From: CAVVJA01 sp963801715
GTDB lineage: Bacteria; Actinomycetota; Actinomycetes; Mycobacteriales; Jatrophihabitantaceae
Direction: 5' to 3'
DNA: 64,000 bases
Assembly (NCBI GenBank): GCA_963801715.1
Contig: CAWDGB010000002.1
Span: 62,001-126,000, forward strand
Of the stretch, positions 1 to 9,650 are shown piece after piece. Numbering within the stretch: position 1 is the stretch's first letter; each line of letters begins with the position of its first letter. The notes under the pieces are model-generated. The model was not told where the DNA came from. It saw only the letters and a program-made list of their open reading frames with translations, and made no database searches. The position numbers and the translations under genes were made by a program.

Positions 1-894
1 GGCGTCGTCATCGGCTGTCACGGCGCCGACGGCGACGTCGACGGTGCCACCGGCCGGGGTGTGGCGGATGGCGTTGGCGACCAGGTTGGTCAGCGCCCGA
101 TTCAGCTCGCGGACATTACCGGTGACGGCGAGCGCTCGGTCGCTGTGGCCGCGCAGCTCAACGCCCTGCTCGGTGGCCAATGGCTGCAGGGCCGCCAGAC
201 AGTCGGAGACGACGTCGTCGAGGGAGATCCGTTCGGTTGCGACGGCGGGGACTCCGGACTGGATCCGAGACAGCTCGAATAGGTCGTCCACCATCGTCGC
301 GAGTCGATCAACATCGGCATGCATGCGCTTGTAGGACAACTGCGGATCGTCGACCAGGCCGTCCTCCAGCGCCTCCGTCAGGGCGCGCAAGCCGGCGAGG
401 GGGGTCCGCAGGTCATGGCTCACCCACGCCACAAGCTCGCGCCTTGATGCTTCAAGAGCGCGTTCCCGTTCCCGGGACGCGGCCAGTCGACGCGCCGTGG
501 CCGACAGCTCACGACGAACGTCGTTGAGCTCCGAGGTCAACTTGGGACCGTCGTCATCGGGCACTCGCCCGAGGCCCACCTCGGTCACGGCTCGGTGCAG
601 GGCGCGGTTGTCCTTGGTCAGCCGCCGTCCGGCGGCCGCCGCAGCGATCGCCGCGCCCAGGCCGGCGACTATCGCCACCGTCACGGTGACGACCAGCTCG
701 TTCGTCGTCAGGAACATGGCGTGCACGCTCCCGATGACGGCGGCCACCGACGCGATCGTCCCGGTGAGCACTATCGAGGCGAGCAGCGCCACGATCGACC
801 GACGGCGGAGGGGCATCGTGACCAGCCACACCGCGAGGCCACCGCCAGCCGCCCACGCGGAGGCGGTGAGCACGATCGACAGGGTGTCGTTCAT
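1..894 (-). CDS. Sensor histidine kinase (C-terminus beyond window edge)
   Basis: Membrane sensor kinase that should phosphorylate the response regulator encoded just upstream. The visible N-terminus has about three hydrophobic segments (residues ~5-27, 33-57, 66-88), a charged linker, then a HisKA domain with the H-box VSHDLRTPL (phospho-acceptor His near residue 159) and the start of the ATPase domain with an N-box (NLVANAIRHTP). The G-boxes lie beyond the left edge. The ATG overlaps the regulator stop in an ATGA, so the two genes are translationally coupled. The stimulus cannot be inferred: there is no large extracytoplasmic domain. Confidence 0.9.
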   Translation of the reverse strand, partial: MNDTLSIVLTASAWAAGGGLAVWLVTMPLRRRSIVALLASIVLTGTIASVAAVIGSVHAMFLTTNELVVTVTVAIVAGLGAAIAAAAAGRRLTKDNRALHRAVTEVGLGRVPDDDGPKLTSELNDVRRELSATARRLAASRERERALEASRRELVAWVSHDLRTPLAGLRALTEALEDGLVDDPQLSYKRMHADVDRLATMVDDLFELSRIQSGVPAVATERISLDDVVSDCLAALQPLATEQGVELRGHSDRALAVTGNVRELNRALTNLVANAIRHTPAGGTVDVAVGAVTADDDA

Positions 895-1574
895 GCGCTG
901 GCCTCCAGCAGGTATCCGACTCCCCAGACCGTCTTGATCAGGGTCGGACTGGTCGGATCATCTTCGATCTTCTCGCGGAGCCGCCGGACATGCACGGTGA
1001 CGGTTGATTGATCACCGAACGTCCAGCCCCATACCTCGGCCATGAGCTGAGAGCGGGTGAATGCCCGACCCGGATGCGCGAGCAGGAAGCTCAACAAGTC
1101 GAGCTCGCGCACCGTCAGCGGGACCGGCTCGCCGTTGCGGGTCGCGCGACGAGCGGCCGTGTCGACGGTTATCGCACCGGCGCGCAGGATGGTCCGAACC
1201 GGATCGCCGGCCCGGGTGCGGCGCAGCACGCTGTCGACACGTAACGCCAGTTCCCGCGGAGAGAACGGCTTGGTGACGTAGTCGTCAGCGCCGACTTCCA
1301 AGCCGGCGATGCGGTCCTCTTCCTCGCCGAGTGCGGTCAGCATGATCACCGGTAGGTCGGGGTGGTCAGCGCGGACCCGCCGGCAGACTTCGAGCCCGTC
1401 GATTCCGGGAAGCATGAGGTCGAGCACGATCAGGTCAGGAGGCGCGTCGCGAACTGCGCCGAGAGCCGCCGGCCCGTCGGCTACCGAGACTACGGCGTGG
1501 CCGGCCCGCTGGAGATAGCCGACCACGACCTCCGCCACCGTGGTGTCGTCATCGACCACGAGGACGCTCGCCAC
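891..1574 (-). CDS. OmpR/PhoB-family response regulator
   Basis: DNA-binding two-component regulator of about 227 residues. The receiver domain has the acidic pocket VVDDD near the N-terminus, the phospho-acceptor Asp in VLDLMLPG (residue ~52) and the conserved Lys in YVTKPF (residue ~102). A C-terminal winged-helix domain follows, ending in the usual W-G-V-G-Y-L signature. Alternative GTG starts lie 6 and 21 bases upstream. I chose the one placing the first beta strand at the N-terminus. It is the first gene of the pair with the sensor kinase. Target genes are unknown; the adjacent MFS exporter is a possibility only. Confidence 0.9.
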   Translation of the reverse strand: MASVLVVDDDTTVAEVVVGYLQRAGHAVVSVADGPAALGAVRDAPPDLIVLDLMLPGIDGLEVCRRVRADHPDLPVIMLTALGEEEDRIAGLEVGADDYVTKPFSPRELALRVDSVLRRTRAGDPVRTILRAGAITVDTAARRATRNGEPVPLTVRELDLLSFLLAHPGRAFTRSQLMAEVWGWTFGDQSTVTVHVRRLREKIEDDPTSPTLIKTVWGVGYLLEASA

Positions 1575-1997
1575 GATCACGAAGTCTAAGAACACCGGTT
1601 GCTGCGCTGGATCGAGTCAGCAGATGTTCCGTAATCCGTAAGGCCGATCGATCCTCGGCCGGTAGCCGGGCGCTATGGCCGACCCGCGGGCTCCGGCGTG
1701 CCGTGGTCCAGCGGAAACCAAAACCACCGCGCCCGCACGGGTGGTCTACATCGCAGCCTTCGCGCCGGACAAGGACGAGTCGGTCAACACGCACATCGCC
1801 GGTTCCCGCATGGGGGGGTCGCGGCCGCCGATCCTCCCGCCCAGGGACGGGTTCGTGTTCCTGGACGGGAGGATCGGGACAAATTCCGCGACGCCGGCCA
1901 CAGCCGAAAGGCGGCGTCAGACGTCAGCCGCTAGCCGAGCCCAGGCCACGATTCGTGGCGGCGACTAGCATGTCCGGCCGTGCGTCGATGCTCGCGA
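1575..1997. other. Intergenic region, no gene seen
   Basis: Spacer between the two-component operon and the 3' end of the MFS exporter. It should hold the promoter of the response regulator. A short GGCCGA/TCGGCC inverted repeat lies at 1642-1660. No reading frame here has a recognisable protein pattern. Confidence 0.5.
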
Positions 1998-3678
1998 TCA
2001 GGGTGGGGGCTCGCGCGCAGGCGCTCCCGAGGGCTGCCTAGTCGGGATCCGGCCGCCGAAGAATAGTGCGATCAGTCCAATGACAGCGAGCACTGACAAG
2101 GATGCGCGCAGTCCGTCGATGCGGGCGTTTGCGTTCTCCTCGACGATGGCGTCGGCGGTCTTCGGGGGCACGTTGGCGTCGTCGAGTGCGGCCTGCAGGT
2201 CCTTGTCAGACATGAACGGAATACCTCCGGCCAGTTCCACTTGCGCCTGGGAGGCGAGGTCTTTGGGGACGGCGGGGTTGTTCTGGACGCCGTTGAGGAA
2301 CGAGGTGGTCAGCACCGAGATGAGTACCGCGCCGGCCAGCGCGGTTCCGATGGAGGCGCCGAGGTTGGTCATCGTGTTCTGGACTCCGCCGACTTCGCCG
2401 CTTTGCTCATCAGGTACCGATGAGACGGTCACGCTCCCGAGTTGGGAGGCCAGTGCGCCGATACCAAGCCCAGCGAGCAGCATGGGCCAGGTCACGATCT
2501 CGGGCCCGGCACCTACGTCAAGCGCGGCCACCATGATCACGATGCCGGCGAACAGCGCCAGGAACCCAATCCGCACGACGCGGCGTGGGGATGCGTTCGG
2601 GAAGACCTTCGGAACACCCGCGGCAGCGAGCAGCAATGTGACAGACAGCGGCAGCACCCGGACGCCGGTCTCGATCGCCGATAACCCGAGCGCCACGGAC
2701 AAGAACAGCGGCACGACAAAGAACAGACCGGCTTGCAGAAGATACTGGAAGAAAAACGACGTCAGCCCGCCCCGCAGGGTCCGGTTCCGCAGCATCGCCG
2801 GATCAAGCAGCACGGCGCCGCCGTGCGCCAGACGGTGATTCTCCCACCACAAGAAGACCCGCAGCACGACGCCGCCTAACAAGGATCAGCCAGATCACCG
2901 GCGACAATCCCAGCCACGTCGGAGCGTCGGGCTTGGGCTGGACGAAACCCCACGTCCCCGACCGCAGGATGCCGTACACGATCAGTCCGAGGCCGAGCGC
3001 GGACAACACAGTGCCAATGAGGTCAAGCCGCGCACCCTCCTCGGCCGGGGTGTCGGCCATGCGGCGGGCGAGGCCCAAGATGATCAGCACGACCAGGACC
3101 TCGCCGACGAACACCCACCGCCAGGACAGATAGGTGGTGAACAGACCGCCGATCAGCGGCCCGGCCGCTACCGCGATCGCGCCGGCCGAGGCGACCAGTC
3201 CATACGCGCGCGGGCGCTGATCACGTCCGAAGTTCGAGGCGACGAGCGCGACGATCGCCGGCATGATCAGCGCGGCCCCGGCACCTTCCAGGACCGACCA
3301 TCCCACTATCAACACGGTTAGATTCGGTGCGAGCGCGGTGATCAGCGACCCGCACCCGTAGATGATGCACCCAATGGCGAAGGCGCGCTTGCGGCCGAGG
3401 ATCTGTCCGAGCTTGCCGCCGGTGATCATGAGCGAAGCCATCACCAGCGTGTAGAACGTAATCGCAGTCTGGATCCCCGTCACCGTCGTATCGACATCCT
3501 GGGCGACAGTTGCGATCGACACGTTCATGACCGAACTGTCCAGCGCCATGAGGCACTGCGCCGAGGCAAGCGTCAGCAGTACGATTCCGGACCCTGCAGC
3601 CTCGACCCTCAGTGGTGTTGCCAACTTGGGCCTTTCCACTTCCCTCCATACGGCCAGCTCGATCCATGTGAAGGACAA
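1998..3678 (-). CDS. DHA2-family MFS drug exporter, frame interrupted
   Basis: Fourteen-helix H+-coupled exporter of the EmrB/QacA type. The N-terminal half has the DHA2 opening (ALDSSVMNVSIATVAQD) and motif A (GKLGQILGRKRAF). The second half has the late-helix pattern SSVPDEQSGEVGGVQNTMTNLGAS. The halves lie in different frames joined near 2880, where one extra base turns an expected I-L-L-G-G-V-V-L-R-V into a short out-of-frame tail. Removing one base restores a protein of about 560 residues, the normal size. Either a sequence error or a very recent pseudogene. Substrate unknown. Confidence 0.8.
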
Positions 3679-4223
3679 GGAAAACCCATCATCGCACTTG
3701 ACGAGCGCCCGTCACCCCGCCCGACCCAGGTGGGCGCTGGTGTACTGCCCGGTCTCCTTCCGAGAACTATCAACATGCGGCCCGACAACCTGACCTACGC
3801 GTCACAGCGGATTAGGCATAACGCCATAACCGAACTCTGGATGGCCTGCATGATCGCCGGCCCGCCACAGACACACTGCAGGATCCAGCCACGCTCGGGA
3901 CTCGTCACGGAACAGGAAGATCGTCATACAATTAAGGTAGAATTAGCCGGCGATAATGCCGGGGTCAATCGCAGCTACTGCGGGTCTCCGAAGTCGGCTG
4001 TTCGGCGGTGTCATTGGGCCATGATCGGCCGATTCTCGAGCTGACCGTGCAGGCCGCTGAGATTGGGTTGCCGTCGACTGTTGTGCGGGCGGAGCGCCGT
4101 GTCCTATTGCGACCCTGCACTAGTGCAGATCAGATAATTGTCACTGGCCCCTCAGCGCACGGCGCAAAAGGACGCCACCTGATTGGACTAGGCGCCGAGA
4201 CCGACATCCGCAACACTAGGACA
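3679..4223. other. Intergenic region, no gene seen
   Basis: About 545 bases between the divergent MFS and MarC-family genes. It is less GC-rich than its surroundings near 3925-3955 (CATACAATTAAGG and nearby), as expected of a promoter region, but I cannot assign -35/-10 boxes with confidence. An open frame running into MarC from 4008 has no conserved N-terminal sequence and is probably untranslated. Confidence 0.4.
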
Positions 4224-4865
4224 GTGGATCAGACGTCGATCACCGCTGCCGGCGCGATCGACACGTTCCTCGTATTGCTGATCGGTATCGGGCCGAAGAT
4301 CGCGCTGGTCCCGTTCGTGGAAATCACCGCCTCCCTTGACCAGGCCACCAAGCAGCGCGTGCTGCGCAAGATGCTGACCACAGCGGCAACAGTGGCCCTG
4401 GTGCTCATGGTGCTGGGCGAGCTGTTGCGCGTGTTGCTGCACTTCACGATCGGATCCCTGTCCATCGCCGGTGGCGTGATCTTGCTGGTGCTCGCGGTCT
4501 GGATGGTGCTCGGGTCGCCCGCTAACAGCAGCCAGCCCGCCGCTGGCAAGGACCCGATGCAACTTGCGCAGTACCCGTTGGCGGTGCCCTACCTGCTCAA
4601 TCCGGTGGGGATCGTCGGCCTGATGACGATCTCTGCCGAAGCGAAGTCGCTCAGCGTTTTCGCCGTCGCGTTGGGCATCCTCGTGTTCGTTCTGCTCCTG
4701 GATGTGCTGGTGTTCCGTTGGGCGAACCGGGTGAGTGGGAAGCTCGACGAGAGCCGCATGCTGGTCACCGAGAAGGTCTTCGGCTTCCTGATCGCGGCCA
4801 TTGCCGTGCAGCTGGTCCTCGATGGCCTGGCCTCGGTCGGGGTCATCGCACCAATCCCACACTAA
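4224..4865 (+). CDS. MarC-family integral membrane protein
   Basis: Membrane protein of about 213 residues with five to six hydrophobic segments, matching the MarC/UPF0056 family. Diagnostic features are the start FLVLLIGIGPKIALVPFVEITAS, the LSIAGGVILL helix and PLAVPYLLNPVGIVGLMTIS. Its function is unknown; the family was once wrongly tied to multiple antibiotic resistance. The open frame extends 72 codons upstream, but that part is not hydrophobic or family-like, so the GTG start just before DQTSITAAG is preferred. The ribosome site is weak. It stands alone. Confidence 0.8.
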   Translation: MDQTSITAAGAIDTFLVLLIGIGPKIALVPFVEITASLDQATKQRVLRKMLTTAATVALVLMVLGELLRVLLHFTIGSLSIAGGVILLVLAVWMVLGSPANSSQPAAGKDPMQLAQYPLAVPYLLNPVGIVGLMTISAEAKSLSVFAVALGILVFVLLLDVLVFRWANRVSGKLDESRMLVTEKVFGFLIAAIAVQLVLDGLASVGVIAPIPH

Positions 4866-4878
4866 ACCGCGCAGGCCG

Positions 4879-5004
4879 CTACGACGATCCGTCCGGGAAG
4901 GTCAGCACGGTCTTGATGTCATCGCGCTGTCGGGCGTACGCATCGGCCCACCACTGGCCGATGGGCACCTGTCGGGTGATGAGGTCGGCGAGCCAGTCTG
5001 GCTC
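4879..5004 (-). pseudogene. C-terminal remnant of a zinc alcohol/glucose dehydrogenase
   Basis: The last 40 or so codons of a reverse frame read WLADLITRQVPIGQWWADAY followed by RQRDDIKTVLTF. This resembles the end of medium-chain Zn-dependent dehydrogenases (glucose-1-dehydrogenase type: W-L-x-x-L-I-T-R-x-V-P-L-x-x-W-x-x-A and D-D-I-K-V-V). No catalytic domain or zinc site is found upstream in any frame, so this would be a decayed 3' fragment. The match is short and judged by eye. Confidence 0.35.
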
Positions 5005-5203
5005 GGCTTGGGCGGTGGCGGTGGCGGTGGCGGCGAGTTCGTAGTGCTGCCGGTTGGAGTGACGGAGCCCCGAACAACACTGAGTTCTGCAAGACCAGGT
5101 TGCCACCAGTTGCGCGTTTTGATGAGTCTTCACCGCCGAGCGCTGCTTGGACCTGCCGGTCGCGTGCGAGCCGCCGAGGCGTCCCTCGGGGGTTCTGGAT
5201 TGC

Positions 5204-6223
5204 TTAGTCGTCGATCTCTTCCCAGATCGCCTGCTCGTCGTGCTCCTCCCAGTCGGCGCCGGGCACCGCGATGGCCCACCTCGTCCAGGTCCCGGTCGGG
5301 CGAGCTGGGGTGGTCCTGACTCTGGCGGGAACGACCATGCCGGGGGTGAGTTCCACGGGTGAGTTCAGCGGGGCTGTCGTCATGCCCCAGTGTGTCGGTG
5401 GGTCGCCGGGTCCCACGGAAAGTGAGATGCCGGGTGCGAGTTCGGCGCTGAACCATAGTGCGAGGGCGTTGGCCGTTCCGTGTTCGCGGACCCGCAGCAG
5501 CGTCTCGGCCTCGTGCGGGGCGTGCGCCTGCTCCAGCGGGATCAGGTCCGTGTCCGTGGTCCACAACGGGCTCGGCTCGGAGCGCATGTCACTGGCCGCA
5601 AGGTGGCGGAAGGTGCCGGAATAGAGAATCTCGTTGACCGTCTTTTCGACCAGGTCATCGAGTCTGAGGCCGTACGGGTTGTTCCGCAGGAAGTGCACCA
5701 TGTCCCCGAGATAGCGGTCGTGCACCAGCGCGGCCCACGCCGTGACCGAGCGGGGGATCATGACTCCGCCTGGCTTGAGCCAGCGGTCACGCGCGGCGGT
5801 GACCGGACCGAGCATCCCCTCGTCGATCCCGAAACCTCCGAGCCACTCCGAGACGATCACCTCGACCCGTTCGGGCGGCTCGACGTCCAGGATGTCGCCA
5901 TGGATCACGTGGACGATCTCCTCCACCCCGTTCGCGGCGGCCAGCTGCTGTGCCAGGACGGCGACCGAGGTCTGCTCCACCGCGTAGACGCGCGCAGCAC
6001 CGGCCCGCGCCGCGAACACGCTCAGAATGCCGCTTCCCGCCCCGACGTCGAGAACGATGTCGCCGGGGCGCACCACCGAGTCGATCGCCCGCCGGAACGC
6101 CTCAGTGCGAACGCGGTCGCGGATCATCGTCCGGTGTACTTCGAACTCCGCGTACATCGGGTCCGGCGGGTGCTTGATCGGCGTCCGCACCCGCTCAATG
6201 TAAACGGGCCGCCGGTGTCCCAC
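5204..6223 (-). CDS. PRMT-like class I SAM-dependent methyltransferase
   Basis: Protein of about 339 residues with the protein arginine methyltransferase layout rather than a generic Rossmann methyltransferase. Motif I is VLDVGAGSGILS (residues ~58-69), the post-I acid lies in YAVEQ, and a double-E-type loop SEWLGGFGIDEGML has Glu near 126 and 135, matching the SEWMG...ESML loop of PRMT1. A beta-rich C-terminal half follows, ending in a very acidic tail. Bacterial homologues are mostly uncharacterised, so the target is unknown. Start is GTG; an ATG 22 codons in (MYAEFEV) is a good alternative. Confidence 0.75.
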   Translation of the reverse strand: MGHRRPVYIERVRTPIKHPPDPMYAEFEVHRTMIRDRVRTEAFRRAIDSVVRPGDIVLDVGAGSGILSVFAARAGAARVYAVEQTSVAVLAQQLAAANGVEEIVHVIHGDILDVEPPERVEVIVSEWLGGFGIDEGMLGPVTAARDRWLKPGGVMIPRSVTAWAALVHDRYLGDMVHFLRNNPYGLRLDDLVEKTVNEILYSGTFRHLAASDMRSEPSPLWTTDTDLIPLEQAHAPHEAETLLRVREHGTANALALWFSAELAPGISLSVGPGDPPTHWGMTTAPLNSPVELTPGMVVPARVRTTPARPTGTWTRWAIAVPGADWEEHDEQAIWEEIDD

Positions 6224-6408
6224 GTCGACGCCGGCAGCCCGCTAGGCTGTCGCCGCAGCCTTGCTCAGGGCACATCTGCCCGTCGCGTTTGCCGCAGGTC
6301 GCTGCGGTGAACGATTCACCCGCTCGGGGTGAGGACGGTCCGACGACCCGTGGCAGGGTGGGATCTGATCCAACATGTTCCGGGCGGACGCACGGGAAGG
6401 GGTTCTCG

Positions 6409-6681
6409 ATGGGATTCAGGCGACGGACAAGACGGCGGGCGCTCGTAGCCGGGGCGGTAGCTGGAGGGGCAGTTGCTCACCACCGCCGCAGCAGGAACGA
6501 GGACGATCAGGCGGCTCCCGACGATCAGGCGCCTGCCGACGACGGCCAGCAGCAGGGGCAATATGCGCCGCCTCCGGCGGACCCGGCAGACCAGATCGAA
6601 CACCTCGCACAGTTGCACGCCTCGGGCGTGCTGACCGACGAAGAGTTCACCGCGGCCAAGGCGAAGGCTCTCGGGTCGTGA
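6409..6681 (+). CDS. Small SHOCT-domain protein
   Basis: Ninety residues: an Arg-rich N-terminus, a short hydrophobic Ala/Gly/Val segment, a low-complexity linker rich in Asp, Gln, Ala and Pro, and a C-terminal SHOCT motif (IEHLAQLHASGVLTDEEF then KAKAL). SHOCT is a short oligomerisation domain seen at the ends of many actinobacterial membrane-associated proteins. Its role here is unknown. The ATG sits behind a good ribosome site (GAAGGGG). The next gene follows after 40 bases. Confidence 0.75.
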   Translation: MGFRRRTRRRALVAGAVAGGAVAHHRRSRNEDDQAAPDDQAPADDGQQQGQYAPPPADPADQIEHLAQLHASGVLTDEEFTAAKAKALGS

Positions 6682-6721
6682 ACGCACGTCGGATTGCCAG
6701 ACCACGGGAACAGGGGCTGCA

Positions 6722-7138
6722 ATGAGCGAATCGCGCAAGGACGTGCTGGCGAAGGCGATCGAGGCCGAGGTCGGTGGCGCCTCGGTCGATCCGGGCACCC
6801 TGTTTACCGACGATGTCGTCGGTTGGTCGCCGATCACGAGCGTGTCGGGTTTGACCGATCTCGCGGACCTCGCCGCCGTCCGTGACATCGCGTTTTCCAA
6901 CGTCGTCATCATGTTCCGGGGACTCGACGAGGTGGGCAACAAGGCGTTCGCCGAATGGCTCATCGAAGCCGATCACACCGGGCCATTGGTCCTTGGCGAG
7001 GATGCCGTGGTGGAGGCAACGGGACGGCACGTCTTGATGGCCGGCGTCACCGTGGCCGACTTCCGCGGGCAGAAGATCCGGTCATTTCGCACGTACTTCG
7101 ACGACGTCACGCTGATCGAGCAGCTTGTCGCCATCTGA
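6722..7138 (+). CDS. SnoaL/NTF2-like fold protein
   Basis: A 138-residue single-domain protein with the SnoaL-like pattern: N-terminal helix, LFTDDVVGWSP strand, then long strands ending IRSFRTYFDDVTLIEQLVA. Members include polyketide cyclases, isomerases and ligand binders, and no catalytic residue set can be assigned. It is followed by, and slightly overlaps, a GNAT gene, so the two probably form a short operon. Confidence 0.65.
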   Translation: MSESRKDVLAKAIEAEVGGASVDPGTLFTDDVVGWSPITSVSGLTDLADLAAVRDIAFSNVVIMFRGLDEVGNKAFAEWLIEADHTGPLVLGEDAVVEATGRHVLMAGVTVADFRGQKIRSFRTYFDDVTLIEQLVAI

Positions 7139-7598
7139 CCAGTCGGCGGCTGTGCAGTTCCACGTCGAAGACCACCCGAATCCGCTCGACATCGACGTCC
7201 TCGAAACGCAGATACGTCGTGAGGCCTCCGCCGCCATGGGACTCGGTGACGAAGTCGACCTGGCGATCTTCGTGCGCGACGCGGGCACCGTCGTAGCCGG
7301 TATCAGCGGATGGACCTGGGGCGACTGTTGCGAGCTGCAGAGCCTCTGGGTGCAGCCAAGTCTTCGAGGTCGCGGCCTCGCCACCCGGCTTCTCGCCGCC
7401 GCCGAAGCCGAGGCGGCGGCCCGCGGGTGCTCCCAGACCGTCCATTTCACCTACGAGTTTCAGGCTCGAGCTCTCTACGAGCGGAACGGCTACGAACTGG
7501 TCGGTCGAGTCGAGAACTTCCCATCCGGCACGGACGTCCTCTGGTACCGCAAGCGCCTACAACCCACCCCAGTTCCCGCCGAGCCGGCACCCGACTAG
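7125..7598 (+). CDS. GNAT-family N-acetyltransferase
   Basis: About 157 residues with the acetyl-CoA binding motif A (LWVQPSLRGRGLATRLL) and the C-terminal pattern FQARALYERNGYELVGRVENFP. It transfers an acyl group from acyl-CoA to an unknown amine. The open frame begins with TTG, overlapping the previous stop by 14 bases. A GTG at 7152 (VQFHVEDHP) would avoid the overlap and is equally possible. Confidence 0.8.
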   Translation: MSPSDQSAAVQFHVEDHPNPLDIDVLETQIRREASAAMGLGDEVDLAIFVRDAGTVVAGISGWTWGDCCELQSLWVQPSLRGRGLATRLLAAAEAEAAARGCSQTVHFTYEFQARALYERNGYELVGRVENFPSGTDVLWYRKRLQPTPVPAEPAPD

Positions 7599-7846
7599 AC
7601 GCGACAGCAGTCAGCAAGCAGGGCGCGGCCTTGTGGTGCGCGGGGACTTCCCCCATCTGATTTACGGAAGACACGGGCCTGTTCGGTCTCGGTCTCAAGG
7701 TGGCGTGGGTCTCGGGGTGGCTGCTGTCCTCCTCTTGGTCCTCAGCGTTCATTGACCTGCGTACGGCCCTCACACTCGCTCGCGGTTTTGATCGCCGACG
7801 CGGAGCGAGGCCAGGGCGACAGTGCGAGGCGACGATTCCCCGTCGC

Positions 7847-9293
7847 TTAGATCTCGGTGGTGGTTTGGGCTTTGCCGTCTTTGACGGCGGCTTGGAGTGC
7901 GGCGTAGTCGCGGTCGTTCTGGTCGGCGTAGGTTTCGGCGAACTCGGCGATGGCCTGGTCGAATTTGGTGGAGCCGCCGAGATAGGCGGCCAGCGCGACC
8001 CGGTCGCCGGAGCGGGCGTGCGCCCGGGCCAGGGTCCAGCCGCATACCCGGGCGTAGACGGTCAGCCCGGCCGGGATCATTTGTTCGATCGGGCATGGAG
8101 AATTTCCAGTCCCGCAACTGGCGCACGTAGAAGTCGCGTTCCACCCCGTCCACGCCGGTGGCGCGGGTCCAGCCGAGGAAGATGTCGCTTTGGGCCTGCA
8201 TCAGGTGCTGCCCGGCGACGACCCGCTCCCCTTCGTTGGTGTATTTGCTGCGTCCGCAGTATTCGGCCAGCACCGAGGTTTGGGCCTCCTTGGCCTGCAG
8301 GAACAGCGGCTCGATGCCGTCGCCGGCCTCCATCAGGATGATCCAGGCCCGGGTGCCGACGCTGCCGACCCCGACGACCTTGCGGGCCACCTGCATCATC
8401 GCGAACTGCCCCAGCAGATGCCGCCGGTCCGACTGCAGGGTGCGCTGGTACTTGCCCAGCACGGCCCGCAGCTCCTTGTTCAGCGCGTCGGCCTGCACAT
8501 CGGCGAACACCTCTTCGATCGGCACGATCATCGGCGGGTCGGCGATGATCTGCCGCCGCCCGTCGACCACCGTGGTCAGCTTGTCCTGGGCCTGCAGGCT
8601 GTCGCGGGTGTGCGCCTTGGCCAGCAGCTTCTGCCCGGCCTTCAACCGTTTCGCCTTGATCTGCGACTGGTATTGGTCGATGGTCTGCTGGATGTCCAGG
8701 TAGGCGTACCACACCGCCATCAGCGACTGCTGCGCGAAGCCGCGCATCGCCGTGCGGTAACCCTCGGCCGCCGCCAGCACCATCTTGCGGCTGTCCTTGG
8801 CCGGGAACCCGTTATCCCGCCCGGCCACCGCGAAACTCGCCGCCAACCGCTTCACATCCCACTCGAACGGCCCCGGCAACGTCTCATCGAAATCGTTGAC
8901 ATCGAAGACCAGGCTCCGCTCCGGCGACGCGAACGCCCCGAAATTCGACAGATGCGCATCCCCGCACAACTGCACCCGCAACCCCGACACCGGCGTCGTG
9001 GCCAGATCCGCCGCCATCGGCAACGCCGCCCCCCGATAAAACGTGAACGGCGACACCAACATCCGCCCATGCCGGATCGGCACCAACTCCGGCACCCGGC
9101 TCTTGTCCTGCCCCAGCAACAACCCCACCGGATCCCGCGACTTGTCCGGCACGAACTCCGCCTGCGACTCCAACGGCGCCACCGCCCGGGCATCCTTCCC
9201 CCGAGCCACCCGATCCGCCCGACTCAACTGCTCCCCATCACCCGCCCGCGCACCAGACCGCCGAGCCGTACGACCCTCAGCCTTCACCGTCAT
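7847..9293 (-). CDS. DUF2252 protein, frame interrupted near the 3' end
   Basis: Full-length DUF2252 protein of about 480 residues once one base is removed. It has the family signatures VPIRHGRMLVSPFTFYRG, CGDAHLSNFGAF, VFDVNDFDETLPGPFEWDVKRLA and, in the shifted frame, ARVCGWTLARAHARSGD. The H-L-S-N-F and D-V-N-D-F-D-E motifs resemble the catalytic loop and metal site of aminoglycoside-kinase-like folds; the biochemical function is unknown. The break is near 8086, where CCC-G-ATC reads as an extra base before I-E-Q-M-I-P. The ATG follows GGAGGGTGGC. Confidence 0.8.
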
Positions 9294-9650
9294 GCCACCC
9301 TCCGAACCGCAGCGGCCTCGACACCGCCACCGTCACACACCACGGACCCGCCCGGGTGCTGGCACCAGATAAGCACGCCATCTCGCCCCAGCCATCCCCC
9401 AGCCCGAGTGAGAAAATGTATGCACTGTCGGGCGGATTCGGTTACTCGCGGGTGCCGGTCCCGGTCGGGCTCCAGGCCGAGGGGATTTCGCCCGGTGGCT
9501 CTTCGGCAATCCTGCGATCGGGACTCCCGCTCCTCATTGGGTGTTGGTGGACCTCCCGGGCTCGGTGGTGACCCGTCACCGCCGCCGCGATGGCGTAGAC
9601 GATCGGAGAGCGACGCACCGCTGTGAGAGGGCGATGCCGAGCAGATCTGT
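9294..9650. other. Intergenic region with the DUF2252 upstream sequence
   Basis: No gene seen. About 75 bases upstream of the DUF2252 start resemble the sequence upstream of the CLC channel locus at 11131-11205 (CACCCTCCGA and CCTCGACACCGCC in common), pointing to a shared origin or shared regulation. Confidence 0.4.

Noticed and set aside
8190..9626. A 478-codon open frame opposite the DUF2252 gene
   Set aside because: Low-complexity His/Arg/Pro-rich translation mirroring the real gene's GC-rich third positions.
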